Below are positions 33,957-44,960 of a stretch of DNA of 64,000 nt, one piece after another. Numbering within the stretch: position 1 is the stretch's first letter; every line of letters begins with the position of its first letter. The notes below the pieces were generated by a model. That model was not told where the DNA came from, made no database searches, and was given only the letters and a program-made list of their open reading frames with translations. Source of the DNA: Argentina anserina (lineage: Eukaryota > Streptophyta > Magnoliopsida > Rosales > Rosaceae). The translations under genes and the position numbers were made by a program. The stretch lies in NCBI RefSeq assembly GCF_933775445.1, contig NC_065877.1, positions 30,504,001-30,568,000 of the forward strand, read 5' to 3'.

Positions 33957-36900
33957 TTATAACTCACGTATTGCAGTAGGGTCTATATGTACAAAGAAAC
34001 TTGCAGCAACAATAATGTAACAAAGAATGAGCATCAGTCCTTTGAAGTAGTTAGAAGTTCCCTCCTGCAAGTTCAATTAGATTCACATTGGTAAAAACAC
34101 AAAAAAAAAATATCTACACAAAGGATACACCACAAACTCAAAGATCAATGAGCTTCTGTGTGTAGTTTATTCGATATTTATATTATTATTGGATGCCATT
34201 TTTGCAATTTATCTTTAATACTCGCAACTGACATCCAAGGTTCAAACTAAGATACTCCGTATCATCTATAAGCTTATAAACCCGGCCATTCATTCACATC
34301 TCAAAGATTCCGAGTACCCATTTGATCTTTCTTTACAAAACCATTCATTTACATATAAAAGCAGCAAAGAAATATTGGTAAAGGGACTAACCTGTAGCAT
34401 GAAAGCTACCACCAGAACAGTTATGAAAAGTGTAGCTGTCTCGAATAGTTGGAAATCCAAGTCCATAGAAACCCCCATTGCCCACCCAACCATCACACAA
34501 AAGGGAATCTAGAGCAATAGTAACAACGTAAGTCAACTACGACATCAGAATAATATAGGTTAGTAGCAAATCCATATGAGGTTTGGTACTCACCCCAAAC
34601 ATAGATATCTGAGTTGATGAGCCTATGGCCACTCCCAAAGTTATATCCTACAGGATACATAGAGCCACGATCAGCAACAAAAGGATGCTTTGTCATATAC
34701 ATGATTGTAAGATGGTAACAGTAAGACAACCACTTACAAGCTTGTCTTTCATGGCAAACATAACAGCACCTGCATGCTCTGCTGCATTCCCAACAATTGG
34801 GAGTAATATAACACTGATAAATGCAACAGGAATATTCATTGCAACAGATGCACCCTGAACATTATGTAGAAAGACGTTCCTCATCAGAACAGAAACTTGT
34901 CAAAAATATGAACTTGATATACATCTGAAGTACTACAAACATCCGTCTCTACTAGGAAAATATTATCTTTTACAGAAAGTATTACCTCTATCGCGTTAAC
35001 TAAATATTCTGAAAGGATTGAGATCCATGCTGTTAGAATGGTGAGCCAAATTATGGACTCACACTTAGAGATTTCAGGAACATCATCATCATCATCATTG
35101 ACGTTACTCTGAATCTCCTCCCCCTGCTTTTATACCAAATTTGACATATAATATCAGATCACACGAAAGACAGTTCATGACCATATGCAGAGAGAGCAGC
35201 CAATTTAATTATTTCATTTGATTATCATAATGAAAACTTCTACCAGAAAGAGTGATTCTGTATCCAATAAACACATTCTCTAAAGCATTCGGAGAAGATT
35301 AATTTTAAGAGAATTTCCAATGGTTATGCTTAATCCATATAAACTTATAAAAACAGTAGAATATGTAAATGTAGATATTATTAAGGTAGTATAAGGTCCT
35401 TATTGGGGGATCGCATAAAGGAAAAAAAGTTCAATAAATAGATGTTTCTTTTTGGTACCAACCTCATCAACTGGGACATATAGACTCCGCTGGCTCTTCA
35501 GCTGAAAAAATAGATAGGAAGCGTACGCCACAAGCATAATGCAGCTAGTAAACCTTGAAAGGGCTAGTGCAGACTTCCCGAAGTGCAATTCTGTGTGAGT
35601 ACTGTGAAGTAATGCTGGAAAGAGAAGACCCATCACTGCCATTAACAACAATCCAGAGTTCACGGCGGCAGTTGGCTGGGCATATAAAACACTGTAGGTT
35701 TTAGGTCACGAAATGGTATAGATGATAAATAAATAAAACAAAATGAAAACCAAGAGTAACTAAACAAATTTTTTTTTCTATCATAGATTAAATAAACTTG
35801 GTCGTAAACAAGAACAAACCTTGTTGAACACTTGTGGCCTCTTAGAAAAAATGAGTCCACCAGCAAAGAATGCACATCCAAGTACTAGCAACATGTTTGA
35901 CAGGATTGAGCCTAGTAAAGACTGTTGAACAACACGAATCATCCCATTTTTTAGAGCATATATTGAGATTATCAATTCCGTGGCATTTCCAAACGTGGCA
36001 TTTAGAAGGCCTCCAACTGCAAATTTTCAGGAAGTCATAAATCAGAACCCATGGGTTTAAATGTTCAGTTAAAAAAAAAGCTGCTAACACTAAAGTTAGT
36101 ACTATCCAATGGATCAAAGTCATCCATTTCTAACTATTCTATGGAAATGATAAACTATATTAATAATTATACATTTTTTCATTTCCGCATAATTAGATTC
36201 CATTTTTCACATTGGCTTGAGATTGTCATGCAAAGAAAAATCCTAAGAATGTTTTAAGAAGTTGGGCATGAAATTGATGTCAATTGCTTTTACCAATATG
36301 CAAACTAATAAACAAGTATCTGTGATCCAGATAGAGTATTGGCTGTATTAGTTGGCATTTGGTTTTATATTGCTGCAAGAATCGGTAATTTTTTGTTTTA
36401 CATATCCACTGATATTTATACGGTGTTCAGATTAAAGGTTAAAGTTTTATGAATACTTGAGGAATTTTCTACACTAATACAGAGGATAGCTACACAATTA
36501 CCTGTAGGTCCTGTATAGCAAGCCAGCTGCCTGCATTAAAACCAGCCAAATTGTATTAGATACTTGTAATTGCACACTAATTGCAAGATTAGTATGCAAG
36601 GCTCACACGGCCAATCCTATTTTTGGCAGGAAGTCCAGAACATTTGCTTGTGAAACATAGAAATATAAAGAGAGGGGAAGAAGTCATACTCTGTAGCATA
36701 TCCTAAACGCTCAGCCAAAGGTATGATGCCCAACAAGCTTAGAAGGAAGACCCAGCCCTGGCATGCACTTAACTGATAAATATACAAACATACATTTCAA
36801 AACATATGTACACAAACAGATTTAGGCAACTTACATGATGATTAGTCAATTTCTCAACTAAGATTGCTAATGGACCAAAAGGCATGAGCACGTTAAGTTT

Positions 36901-37176
36901 TGAAGAGAAAACTACAGTTTTGATGCTATTAACCACAGTATTCTTCATGACCTTGCGATAATAGCTTCCTGAATTGCTAGTATATAGAACTTTAAGGTTA
37001 GGCTCAAAGGTCCCCGAACCACTAGAGTATAGAGCTTTAAGGGGAGGCTCGAAGCTCCCTGAACCACTAGAATATAGAGGTTTTCGGGGAGGCTCATCCA
37101 ACGATTTTCTCTCAGGAGCACCAACTAAAGCCTGATCTTCATATCCCAATATCGACTTGAGCTCCATCGACCCCAT
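33957..37176 (-). CDS. CAX2: Vacuolar cation/proton exchanger (CAX2/CAX5 type)
   Basis: This tonoplast antiporter moves Ca2+ and other divalent cations such as Mn2+ into the vacuole in exchange for H+. Ten coding exons (36835-37176, 36690-36757, 36502-36530, 35820-36016, 35463-35675, 34986-35123, 34738-34854, 34594-34647, 34392-34508, 33957-34064) give 460 residues in frame, normal for the family. The hydrophilic N-terminus (1 to about 75, the region that autoinhibits CAX transporters) contains three 15-residue repeats. The c-1 motif GNATEL is at 156-161 and the c-2 motif GNAAEH at 351-356. An acidic loop with DDDDD at 293-297 separates the two transporter halves. Sequence blocks such as [13 protein letters not shown] and [15 protein letters not shown] place it with CAX2/CAX5 rather than CAX1/CAX3. 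The ATG follows a splice acceptor directly (TTCAG|ATG), so a 5'UTR intron is likely. Confidence 0.92.
36955..37083 (-). repeat. Triple 15-residue repeat in the CAX N-terminus
   Basis: Residues 32-46, 47-61 and 62-74 read [30 protein letters not shown] and [13 protein letters not shown]. The DNA shows the same 45-bp periodicity. The repeats are Ser/Gly/Tyr-rich and lie in the cytosolic regulatory tail. Confidence 0.9.
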
Positions 37177-38040
37177 CTGAAGAACCAAAAACTTTGTCAA
37201 TCATCAAATCTGACTACCAATTCACAATGACTAGCTCTAATGACAAAAGAGAAGCTGACCTCAACGTGCGAATGTAATTTAACTGTGGCTGGATCCTTAG
37301 CTTTGTCAGTATCCATGAAGTGGCAACACAAAGCTATGCATATAAATCAACAAGACTTCCATCTCCAAACACGGGCATTACTGTTTCATCACAGTTATTT
37401 ATAATCAACACATGCTACAGATATCCAAGGAAACAAATCAAGAATTGGATTTGAACAACTTTCAAAGCCTACCAAGTGGCCTGTACATACATATTATAAA
37501 AACCATTAGGAATCCAGATAACATAAAGAATTCCTCAAACCCCAGTATCCATTATTGACTTGATTCTACAAATTTCAGATGAAAAATAAAATAAAATAAA
37601 AACAGAAACAATTTCTCAGCCCAGATGTATGTTCTTTTGCCTGATACTAATAAAACCCAGACACACTTGTGGATTTATGATACCAACCAATGTAACAAGA
37701 ACAAGAACTGACCTTGTTTTGATCGATGGAGGGTACATAAATGTGTGCATGCAACCCAATACAGTTTTTGTTGGTGGGGGGTTTGGGCTACACCAGCAGA
37801 TTGTCCAAAACTGAAACAAAACAAAAGAGTATTTGATCCTTTAGTATTTTGTTGGTGATGAAAAAAAGATCTGAAATCCCTCCCAAAGCTAAAGAATCAA
37901 TGGAGGGTTAGACGACGGTAGTTGTTTAAGTGAAAATTATGTTTTGATAAAAGAAACAAAGAGACATGTTAGGGGGTGTTGGATCCGCAACCACTGGAAG
38001 AGAGCCCGAGATTGTCGCCCCAACGAATTCAGAGACGCGC
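37177..38040 (-). promoter_or_regulatory. 5' leader and promoter region of the CAX gene
   Basis: This probably contains a 5'UTR intron and an upstream non-coding exon, because the start codon sits one base after a cag acceptor. I could not fix the donor. No coding sequence is seen. Confidence 0.4.
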
Positions 38041-38640
38041 AATGCTTCCTTCCTTATTCCCTATTTTCAGACTTCTTTCCTTTTCCTTAAAACAAAACAA
38101 ATCACTCTCGGCTGCTTTATACTCGACATCGACCATCCCGCCCTTTTATTTATCTTTTTTCTTTTTCTTTTTATGGGAAAACACACTGAAATGGAATTTT
38201 GTGAGTCAAACTTCCATATGTCATTTCATTTTACAGATGTGATGACACTAGATTGTTTGGCACTGAGTTCCTCTTCATAGTTCTTCTTCCTCTGTCCCTA
38301 AAAAAACGCCGAATTTGATATCGAATAGAATAAGACTTTTACTTTGTTAACTTCATGCGAAAATAATTATTATATGTACCCGCCATACCACGTGAAATAT
38401 TTAATATTTACGTGGTGAAAATGACAAAAATTTATTTACATATAAGAAACCAATTAGAAACAATCACAGTAAAAAAATAGACTAATAATATTAAGTGGTA
38501 CGTCACGTGAGATATGTGTTTGGGCCTAAAATAATACTCCGGTATTATCTATATTCTTTAGACTCATGGACCGGTTATTTGGAGAAAATATATCGAAGAG
38601 CAAGATTACATTCCTTATTAGAATAGATTTCGGGACTGAT
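38041..38640. other. Intergenic with G-box-type motifs
   Basis: AT-rich spacer with no gene. It contains a 30-bp near-palindrome with two ACGTGG cores at 38387-38416 and another CACGTG near 38505. Confidence 0.5.
38387..38416. promoter_or_regulatory. Inverted pair of ACGT-core motifs
   Basis: The sequence accacgtgaaatatt is followed directly by its near-perfect reverse complement (ends in atatttacgtggt). It could be a double bZIP/bHLH site or a small hairpin. Its function is unknown, and it lies about 1.2 kb upstream of the CAX start codon. Confidence 0.4.
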
Positions 38641-39360
38641 GTTGTATAGAATCTGAGTTGAATAAGGAAGGTGAATCCAAATCAACTAAGAGGTTCTCAA
38701 GACTTGATCCGCAAGAAAGAACAATCTGTGTTATCTATATAAATGGGTCGAATGTGCAAAATAAGACACACAACGTCAAACAAACTATCGTGCAACCGCA
38801 TAGTCAAGTCTCCTCACGGAGCAAAAGTCTGATTAGCTTCGGCAACCAAGTCTCCCATCGGAGCGGAGCTACCCAGATGTACGCCTCGCGCTGCATGTGG
38901 CAACAAGTCCGATTAACTTCGGCAACCAGAGTCAAGTCCATCGAGTCGCTAGCCTAACTTCTAGCCAACACAAAAGTCTGCACTAATCAGCAATTCCCTA
39001 CAGCAAGAGAGTCCCGCTATCAACGACACATTATAAGCTCTGATTTTCCCCAAACGGTCTAAAGTAAGATCGGCCATCTACTTGAGGTGGAGTGAAAGGT
39101 ACCTAGCAACTCCGGTTGTGTATAGGTCATTCGAACTTCAGCGGTTTATCAGCAACTGCGGAACAATCGTTCGAGAAGAAGACAGTACGTGAGCGCAATC
39201 ATCATCAACAAGCAAGAGTAGTACCTAACTCAAAGGTACTGGCACGCCAAGTAACAACAGAGAACGAAAGTTAGAACCATCTAGGGTTCAAAACCCGGAC
39301 TTGCTGATTGTTCCCTGAGGAAATCTTTTTCTCGGCTCGAACAATATGTGGCGGACATAT
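38640..39360 (+). mobile_element. Probable retrotransposon-derived fragment
   Basis: The composition is different from the surroundings (less AT-rich). It contains an internal repeat: aagtctgattagcttcggca is echoed by aagtccgattaacttcggca, and tctcctcacggagc by tctcccatcggagc. The right end reads cagggttcaaaacccggac-like and ctcggctcgaacaata. I found no LTR pair or protein domain, so the class is a guess. Confidence 0.35.
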
Positions 39361-39529
39361 GTAATAATTTCTCTTCATGCAAACTGAAAAGTAAGTATTG
39401 ATTATTGAATGTTGATTTTTACTTAACTTTGAGATATAAACAAAAGCAAAGGAATAATTTTTCGTAAGAGGTGAAAAATCAGAGGAAAATAATTACTTTT
39501 TTTATTTTTGAGAATAGATAATACTCATA

Positions 39530-42369
39530 GGCTATGTTTGTTACCCCGGATTAGCCGGGATTGGATTAGGGAGTGAAACATGTTATTCCGAAATCTATGT
39601 TTGGAAACACGCGGGATTAAGCTTTAATGAACTTAGCTAATCCGCGCGTCTCTTATTTCTGGATTACAGAGAGGCCCCGATTTTGGGCGGACTCTCTAGC
39701 ACACATTTCGCCCTAATCTCACCTCGCCTCCTAAGTCACTCTCACCTCGCCTCCTCATCCTCTCCTCGCCACTGCCTCATCGTCTCCTCAGTCTAGATCG
39801 CCCTCACCTTGCCTCCGCTCGCCTTGCCTCCTCACTCGGGATCCGGCTTGCTTCGCCTCCTCACTCTGGATCTTCCTCGCCTCGCCTCCTCACTCTGGAT
39901 CACTCTCACGTCGTCTAGATCATTTTGCTCACCAGGTTCTCTCTCACTCTTTCGCTCTCTCTCTCTCTGTATCATCTGGATTATCATAGAAACTGATTCA
40001 TCTATTTCCACGGAGAAGATGACCTCAATTGTGTACGCCATTGCTTGGGGCTGGACTATCGAAGCGGTCGTAAGCTCAAAAAACGTCGCCGTTTCGGTTC
40101 TGCACGATTTGATCGCCACAGTCCCGCCAAACTTACCCTCCAAATTGCGACGGAGCATCACCGAAAGAGTTGCTCTGCGGTGCTTAGAGGACGTATTCGC
40201 CGCTCACGATGGTCGTCCGGTCCGGTGGTCCAATCTCAGCTTGGATTTCTCGGAGAGTTGCGAGGAGGTGCTCAGACGCATCGTGAATGAGGTTAGGGAT
40301 TCAATTTCCAAAGGAATTTTGTGTTTTGATTTTGATGAATTATTGTGTGGAAATCGGATTTGTGATTTTAGGGTTTGAAATTTGTGAGATTTGGGAGTGA
40401 AACTTAGATGTTTACTTTGTTAGTCAGCAGAAAGTGATGTGAAAATGGGAGGAGGAGGGAGGTGGGAATGTAATATTGAGCAGTTTATTAAGCATAAAAG
40501 AGCTTCGATGCTGAAATGTGCCTTGCAAAAGCTTAAAAGAGTCGATTGTTGATGGTACTCATCGACATGCTGAGTTGTTTAGAAGAAAGAGTGGATTAGC
40601 ATCTGTTAAGGTTGATGGGAGTGATGGTAATTTGTGGTTTACTGGTGGCAGAAATGAACCAAATGTCAGCATTAGAGAAATTGGGAATGATAGAAGTGCA
40701 TTGAGGGTTAGGATTGAAGTAGAAACTGAAAAAGTTGCGGATGAGGAATGTGTGGATGATGGTTTGGGTGTAAATGCCAAGAAGACGAAGAGGGATGCCT
40801 CTTGTGTTTCGCCACCCGCAGCAGAGAACCGTGTTCCTTTAGCGGGAAAACAAACGTTGGAATGCTTGTTGGAAAGGGATGTTCCAGTTTCTGAGGGAGA
40901 AAGGTGTGTGTTCTCAGAATTTCGGATGGAGATGAGGGAAGAGAGGTTGGCAGAAGATCCTTGTGTTGCTCCTTCACATGAAGCACATCATGAGATTTCT
41001 GTTAAAGACTCCGGTTGTAACATTGAGCATGAGTTTCATGTTGAAGTATCCGGTCATGTACTTGTTGGTGGTTCCAAACAGAAGAGCATTGCTGATGAAG
41101 GCAAAGATGGTAGTGAGCATCTTCCTGAACCAACAACACCGCTTGTTGCTCCTCCAGTTATACCCCAGCATAAGGTGTATGCCAAAGAATCTGTTTCCAA
41201 CCATGAGCTTGATTCTCATATTAGCACGCATGGGGTATCAACAGATGTATCCCATAAAAAGAACATTGCTGATGGAGGCAAAGACCACTCACAGTTGGAC
41301 TACATCGCCATGGAGAAGCGTGATTTCTTGAACTCGAAATGTAAATTTACTCGCCATGGGTTCTAAATTCATCTCTTATGTTGGCGGTGACTTTTACTGC
41401 CCCTTCTGTGCATATTCTCGGCATCTCACAGAGTTTCTGGAAGTTGAGAAAGAAAATTTGCAGATAAGGAAGGACCTGTCTTTGTATATTTCTTTACTAG
41501 AATCTTCTTCTTGAAGAAAGTGATCAGAATGAGCAGAAGAAAACGAAGGAAATTAAAGTGAAGATTTTGGAACATGTAGTCAATGTGCTTAAAATTTTGA
41601 AATGTGAAGGGAATCAACAAGTGCCACCCCTGCATTTTTCAGAGCTTAGACAGAAGAAATGAACTGCAATATGTAGATTACACTTTGGTATGAACTAGTG
41701 ACATTGATTCCGAGTGATCTTAAACATTGATGATGAGTTGATGATTTTCGATGCACTTAGTTTCTGACTGTACACTTTTTGGGGGAGTTGCCGCCTTAAC
41801 ACATGTTGGACAAACCACTGAAACAAGTTAGTTGAGCTCCTTTTGTATTGTTAGATAAGCATTCATGTCTTTTAACTTGCTTGACATGTAAAAATGCTAA
41901 ATGAGAATTCAACTTTTAGTGGTGGACTTGTATGTGTAAACTATTACTCTATTAGGAAATTTGGTGGCTTATGTATGTATTAATTTGTCGCTTACTTATG
42001 TATGAACTTGTAACTTATAATCATCAAGGTCATTTTAATTGACAAATTATTGGCTTGTTTGTGGATATCATATATTAGAAAATGTGAAGAATGTGAGAAT
42101 GTTGTTCTATTGTAAGCCAATTGTTAGAAATATTTTGTTATTATTGAATAAGACTTGTTATAATCTATTTTTTTTTTCAATAATAAAAATTATTTCGTCT
42201 GGTGGTTCGTCAAACATGAGACTGGATTATTTTGCTAGTTCTGTTCGTTAGTCCGAGACTGCACCAAACATGGGTCAGGAATTACTGTACCCTAATCCGA
42301 GTCAGCACAGTCCGGGAGTAAGCAAAGACTTAGTCCGGAATTAGATAATCCGGAGTAACAAACGTGCCC
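39530..42369. mobile_element. TIR element carrying a captured gene fragment (Pack-TIR type)
   Basis: The left end GGCTATGTTTGTTACCCCGG and the right end (revcomp GGGCACGTTTGTTACTCCGG) form a terminal inverted repeat. ATA flanks both sides (39527-39529 and 42370-42372). The length is 2840 bp. GG(G)C..GTTTGTT termini and a 3-bp duplication recall PIF/Harbinger or Tourist elements, although ATA is not the usual TWA target. No transposase is visible. The interior at 40019-41516 is a decayed relative of the PHD-Myb gene located 475 bp to the right. Confidence 0.6.
40019..41516 (+). pseudogene. Broken PHD/TRFL-like gene inside the TIR element
   Basis: An apparent first exon (40019-40291) encodes 91 residues starting MTSIVYAIAWGWTIEAV and ending with a GAG|GTTAGG donor. 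A second exon-like block resumes near 40460 (WECNIEQFIKHKRASMLKCA). It then changes frame near 40530-40540, where one extra A in aagcttaaaag would explain the shift. The open frame runs on to 41366. After another frame change, FYCPFCAYSRHLTEFLEVEK at about 41389 is the C-terminal half of a PHD finger. The front half with the first zinc ligands is missing. A stop follows at 41514-41516. The last part corresponds to FYCPYCAHKRAL of the neighbouring intact gene. The long N-terminal region is not present in that neighbour. Confidence 0.55.
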
Positions 42370-42843
42370 ATAATAGTTAGTTTCATACTCCTAAAAAGAA
42401 TGACTTTCCCATGTTTTTGCTCAAAACACATTATTGATAAACTTTTCGTCGATTTCTCGATTATCTTCTTTTCTTTGAGCAAAAAAATTAACGTACATGG
42501 TTGGGTCAACATCAATGACTTTTTTATATATAATGATGGGGAATTTGACACTAGTTTTTCCAATATTTTTAAAATTTTATCAACCTTTCATCCTTGGGCT
42601 AAATTTCCATGGAAGTCCAGAACCCGCAGGCCCGTACCATTTCCTGAATAAAAACGGCGTCGTAAACTTTTCCCTGATTATGAATGTCAACACTGTGCAG
42701 AATAGTCTCCGACGATGACCACCGCCTCAAGCTCTTCACTCTCAGGTCAGTAACTCCTCCTCCAATTCTCACTCTGAATCCACCGCATATTGCTAGGACT
42801 ATAGAGACGGCGAAGAAGAAGCCCTAAATTCAAACATAGAAAA
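42370..42843 (+). promoter_or_regulatory. Promoter and leader of the PHD-Myb gene
   Basis: The 474 bp between the TIR element and the ATG at 42844 hold the leader with cggcgaagaagaagcccta just before the start. The transposon end therefore lies within the likely promoter of this gene. No specific motif is claimed. Confidence 0.45.
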
Positions 42844-44960
42844 ATGTCAGATTCGCAAGACTCGATGGAATTAGATATCTCAGTAGTAGACAAGTGTCTC
42901 CGGTGTAGCGGCGACGGTTCTAGTACGAAATTGCTAGTGTGTAGTGTGATTGGGTGTCCAATTGCGATTCATGAGGAGTGTATGTGCTCGAAGCCCGAAA
43001 TTGATGAGAATGGCAGGTTCTACTGCCCTTACTGCGCTCACAAGAGAGCGCTGGTTAGGGCCGAGAAGCTGAGGAGGAAGGCGTTGAAGGCTAAGGAGGT
43101 TCTGTCCATGTTTATCGAGAGCGGCCAGGTTAATTTTCCGCTGGATGATGTCGATGAAGGTCCGGTGGGGGATCGGGGAGAAGATGAGGTTAAGGGAGGC
43201 ATTGAGGGTGGAAATGAAGGCGAGGCGGAGAATGAGGTAATGGAAGTAGAGGAAAAGGAGGATAAGGGAATGGATGAGGGTGTAAGTAAGGGGAATTCGG
43301 AGCAGCAATGCGTGTCGGAGGGGAATGGAGATAATGCAGGTGATGGAATTGACGGAGGAAGTAATGAGGAGAATGGAGGGAGAAGTCCGGGAGAGGAACA
43401 GGTGCGGCTGGAGGCTATGGAGGTGCCTGAGTCGGTTGATTTTCAGAGGGGATCTTCTCCTATATTGCGTAAGAGGCGGTATAAAATGAAAGCTCAGAAG
43501 ACAGTGCAGATTCCGCATGCCATTCCACTAAAGATAGCATCCTCTTGCCGAATTGATGTCGTAGAGGAGGAGGAAAATGCAGAGAAGCAAAGTGAAGATG
43601 ACACTATCTCCTCCTCTTCCTCGGAGTCTGGGAAAGTGTTGGAATCGGACAAAAATGAGAAAGGCAATGCCTCCTCCAAGTCAAGTGATATTCCAGAGTT
43701 GAACCAAAGTGAGAAAGCTGCTACTTCCTCCAAGTCTGGGAAAAGTTCAGAGTTGGACCGAAATGAGAAAGCCACTGCCTCCTTGTATTCTGAGTCGAGA
43801 AAAATTCCAGTGCCAAGCCAGATTGAGAAAGCTACTAAGTCGAGAAAAGTTCCAGAATCAAACCAAAATGAGAAAGCTACCTCTTCCACTGAACCAAAAC
43901 ATGTTCTGGAATCTGGAAGGTGATCAGAGTTATTTTACAGTTCTTTTTTTTTCTTCACTCTGCATATCAAATTTCTTATGTTGGCTATGTAAATGCAAAT
44001 AGCTATTAGAGTCACTTAAAATTTTATAGATTTCATTAATTGACAATCAATGATTTCTCCTAATATGCAGAGAAGAGTTGTTTTTTCACAACAAGCGGAG
44101 GAAAATTAACTGGACAGCTGACGAGTTGAAAATGTTAAAGGTAACTGTTTGTGGCGAGCCTTCCTGCCTTTCTGGAATAGATGTCATCCCTGTACCCGTA
44201 ACAAGTTTATCATTAATGCATGGACTATTCTATTTAAATAACTTAGTAAATTCTCATTTCTTTTGGGTTCAGTTAGAAACGTATACCTGCTTTCTCTTAA
44301 GAAGGAAAAATGGATAATGAGAACATGTTTTTTGCAGTTCTAGATGCTGTGAAAATTTAACATATCATGGAGACATGGACTAGTTCATGACATGAACTTT
44401 CAACCACCTTATGTGTTTTGTGATAACAATGTTAAAAGCATGGGAGAGGGTGGTATGTATCTTAATGGACTTGGTATTGATAGGGGGAGAAAAGAGAGCA
44501 TATCATAAAAATATAAATCACCAGGAGTTTTCAGATCTTCATTTATTTGTCCTGTAGTTATCAGGCCTTATGCTGAGTTCTCCTTTTCATTTAGGATTTT
44601 AGAGTTTTTTATTTTTGTTCTTTCAAGAGATTTGCATTGACGGGTCACACCAAAGATAGAGAAATAGCTTGTCAGGGAATGTTAATGCTGAGATCTTGGT
44701 AGAGTAGGGACATTGATTCTTTCTGATTCAGCCTGTTAGTTGGGATCTAACTTAATATTCTTATGATCCAGGAGGGAGTAGAACACTATTCATCTAAAGT
44801 TAACAAAAATCTTCCCTGGAGGAAAATTTTGGACCTTGGTAGGCATATTTTTCATGAGACTCGGACTCCAAGTAATCTTAAGGATAAATGGAAACTCCTG
44901 TGCAAAGAAGCCAGTAAGCCACCAACAAAAAACAAACTTGATCACTTGGGTTCCGAGTAA
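42844..44960 (+). CDS. PHD-finger and telobox-Myb protein (TRF-like family)
   Basis: This is a putative nuclear chromatin or telomere-repeat binding protein. Three exons (42844-43919, 44071-44140, 44772-44960) encode 444 residues in frame. A PHD finger is complete at C18-x2-C21, C33-x4-C38, H43-x2-C46 and C61-x2-C64. A Lys/Arg/Ala helix (EKLRRKALKAKEVLSMF) follows. The middle (about 100-350) is acidic and Ser/Glu-rich, with imperfect repeats of the type NEKA(T)ASSKSGK..E. The C-terminal Myb/SANT domain starts at about 371 (INWTADELKMLKEGVEHYS) and carries LKDKW at 418-422, the telobox motif of TRF-like proteins. Plant TRFL proteins bind TTTAGGG-type repeats; binding here is inferred. Relatives often have a longer N-terminus, of a kind seen in the pseudogene to the left, so this gene may be a shortened version. 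Confidence 0.82.
43620..43915 (+). repeat. Imperfect ~20-codon repeats in the PHD-Myb protein
   Basis: About five successive segments vary the theme (V/S)xE(S/L)(D/N)(K/Q/R)NEKA(T)(A/S)SSKS. The DNA shows repeated gagaaagctactgcctcc-like blocks. The unit length drifts, as expected for slippage in a disordered linker. Confidence 0.7.

Noticed and set aside
38658..38957. 99-residue + frame
   Set aside because: It falls in a segment with internal repeats and retroelement-like texture, and has no known domain.
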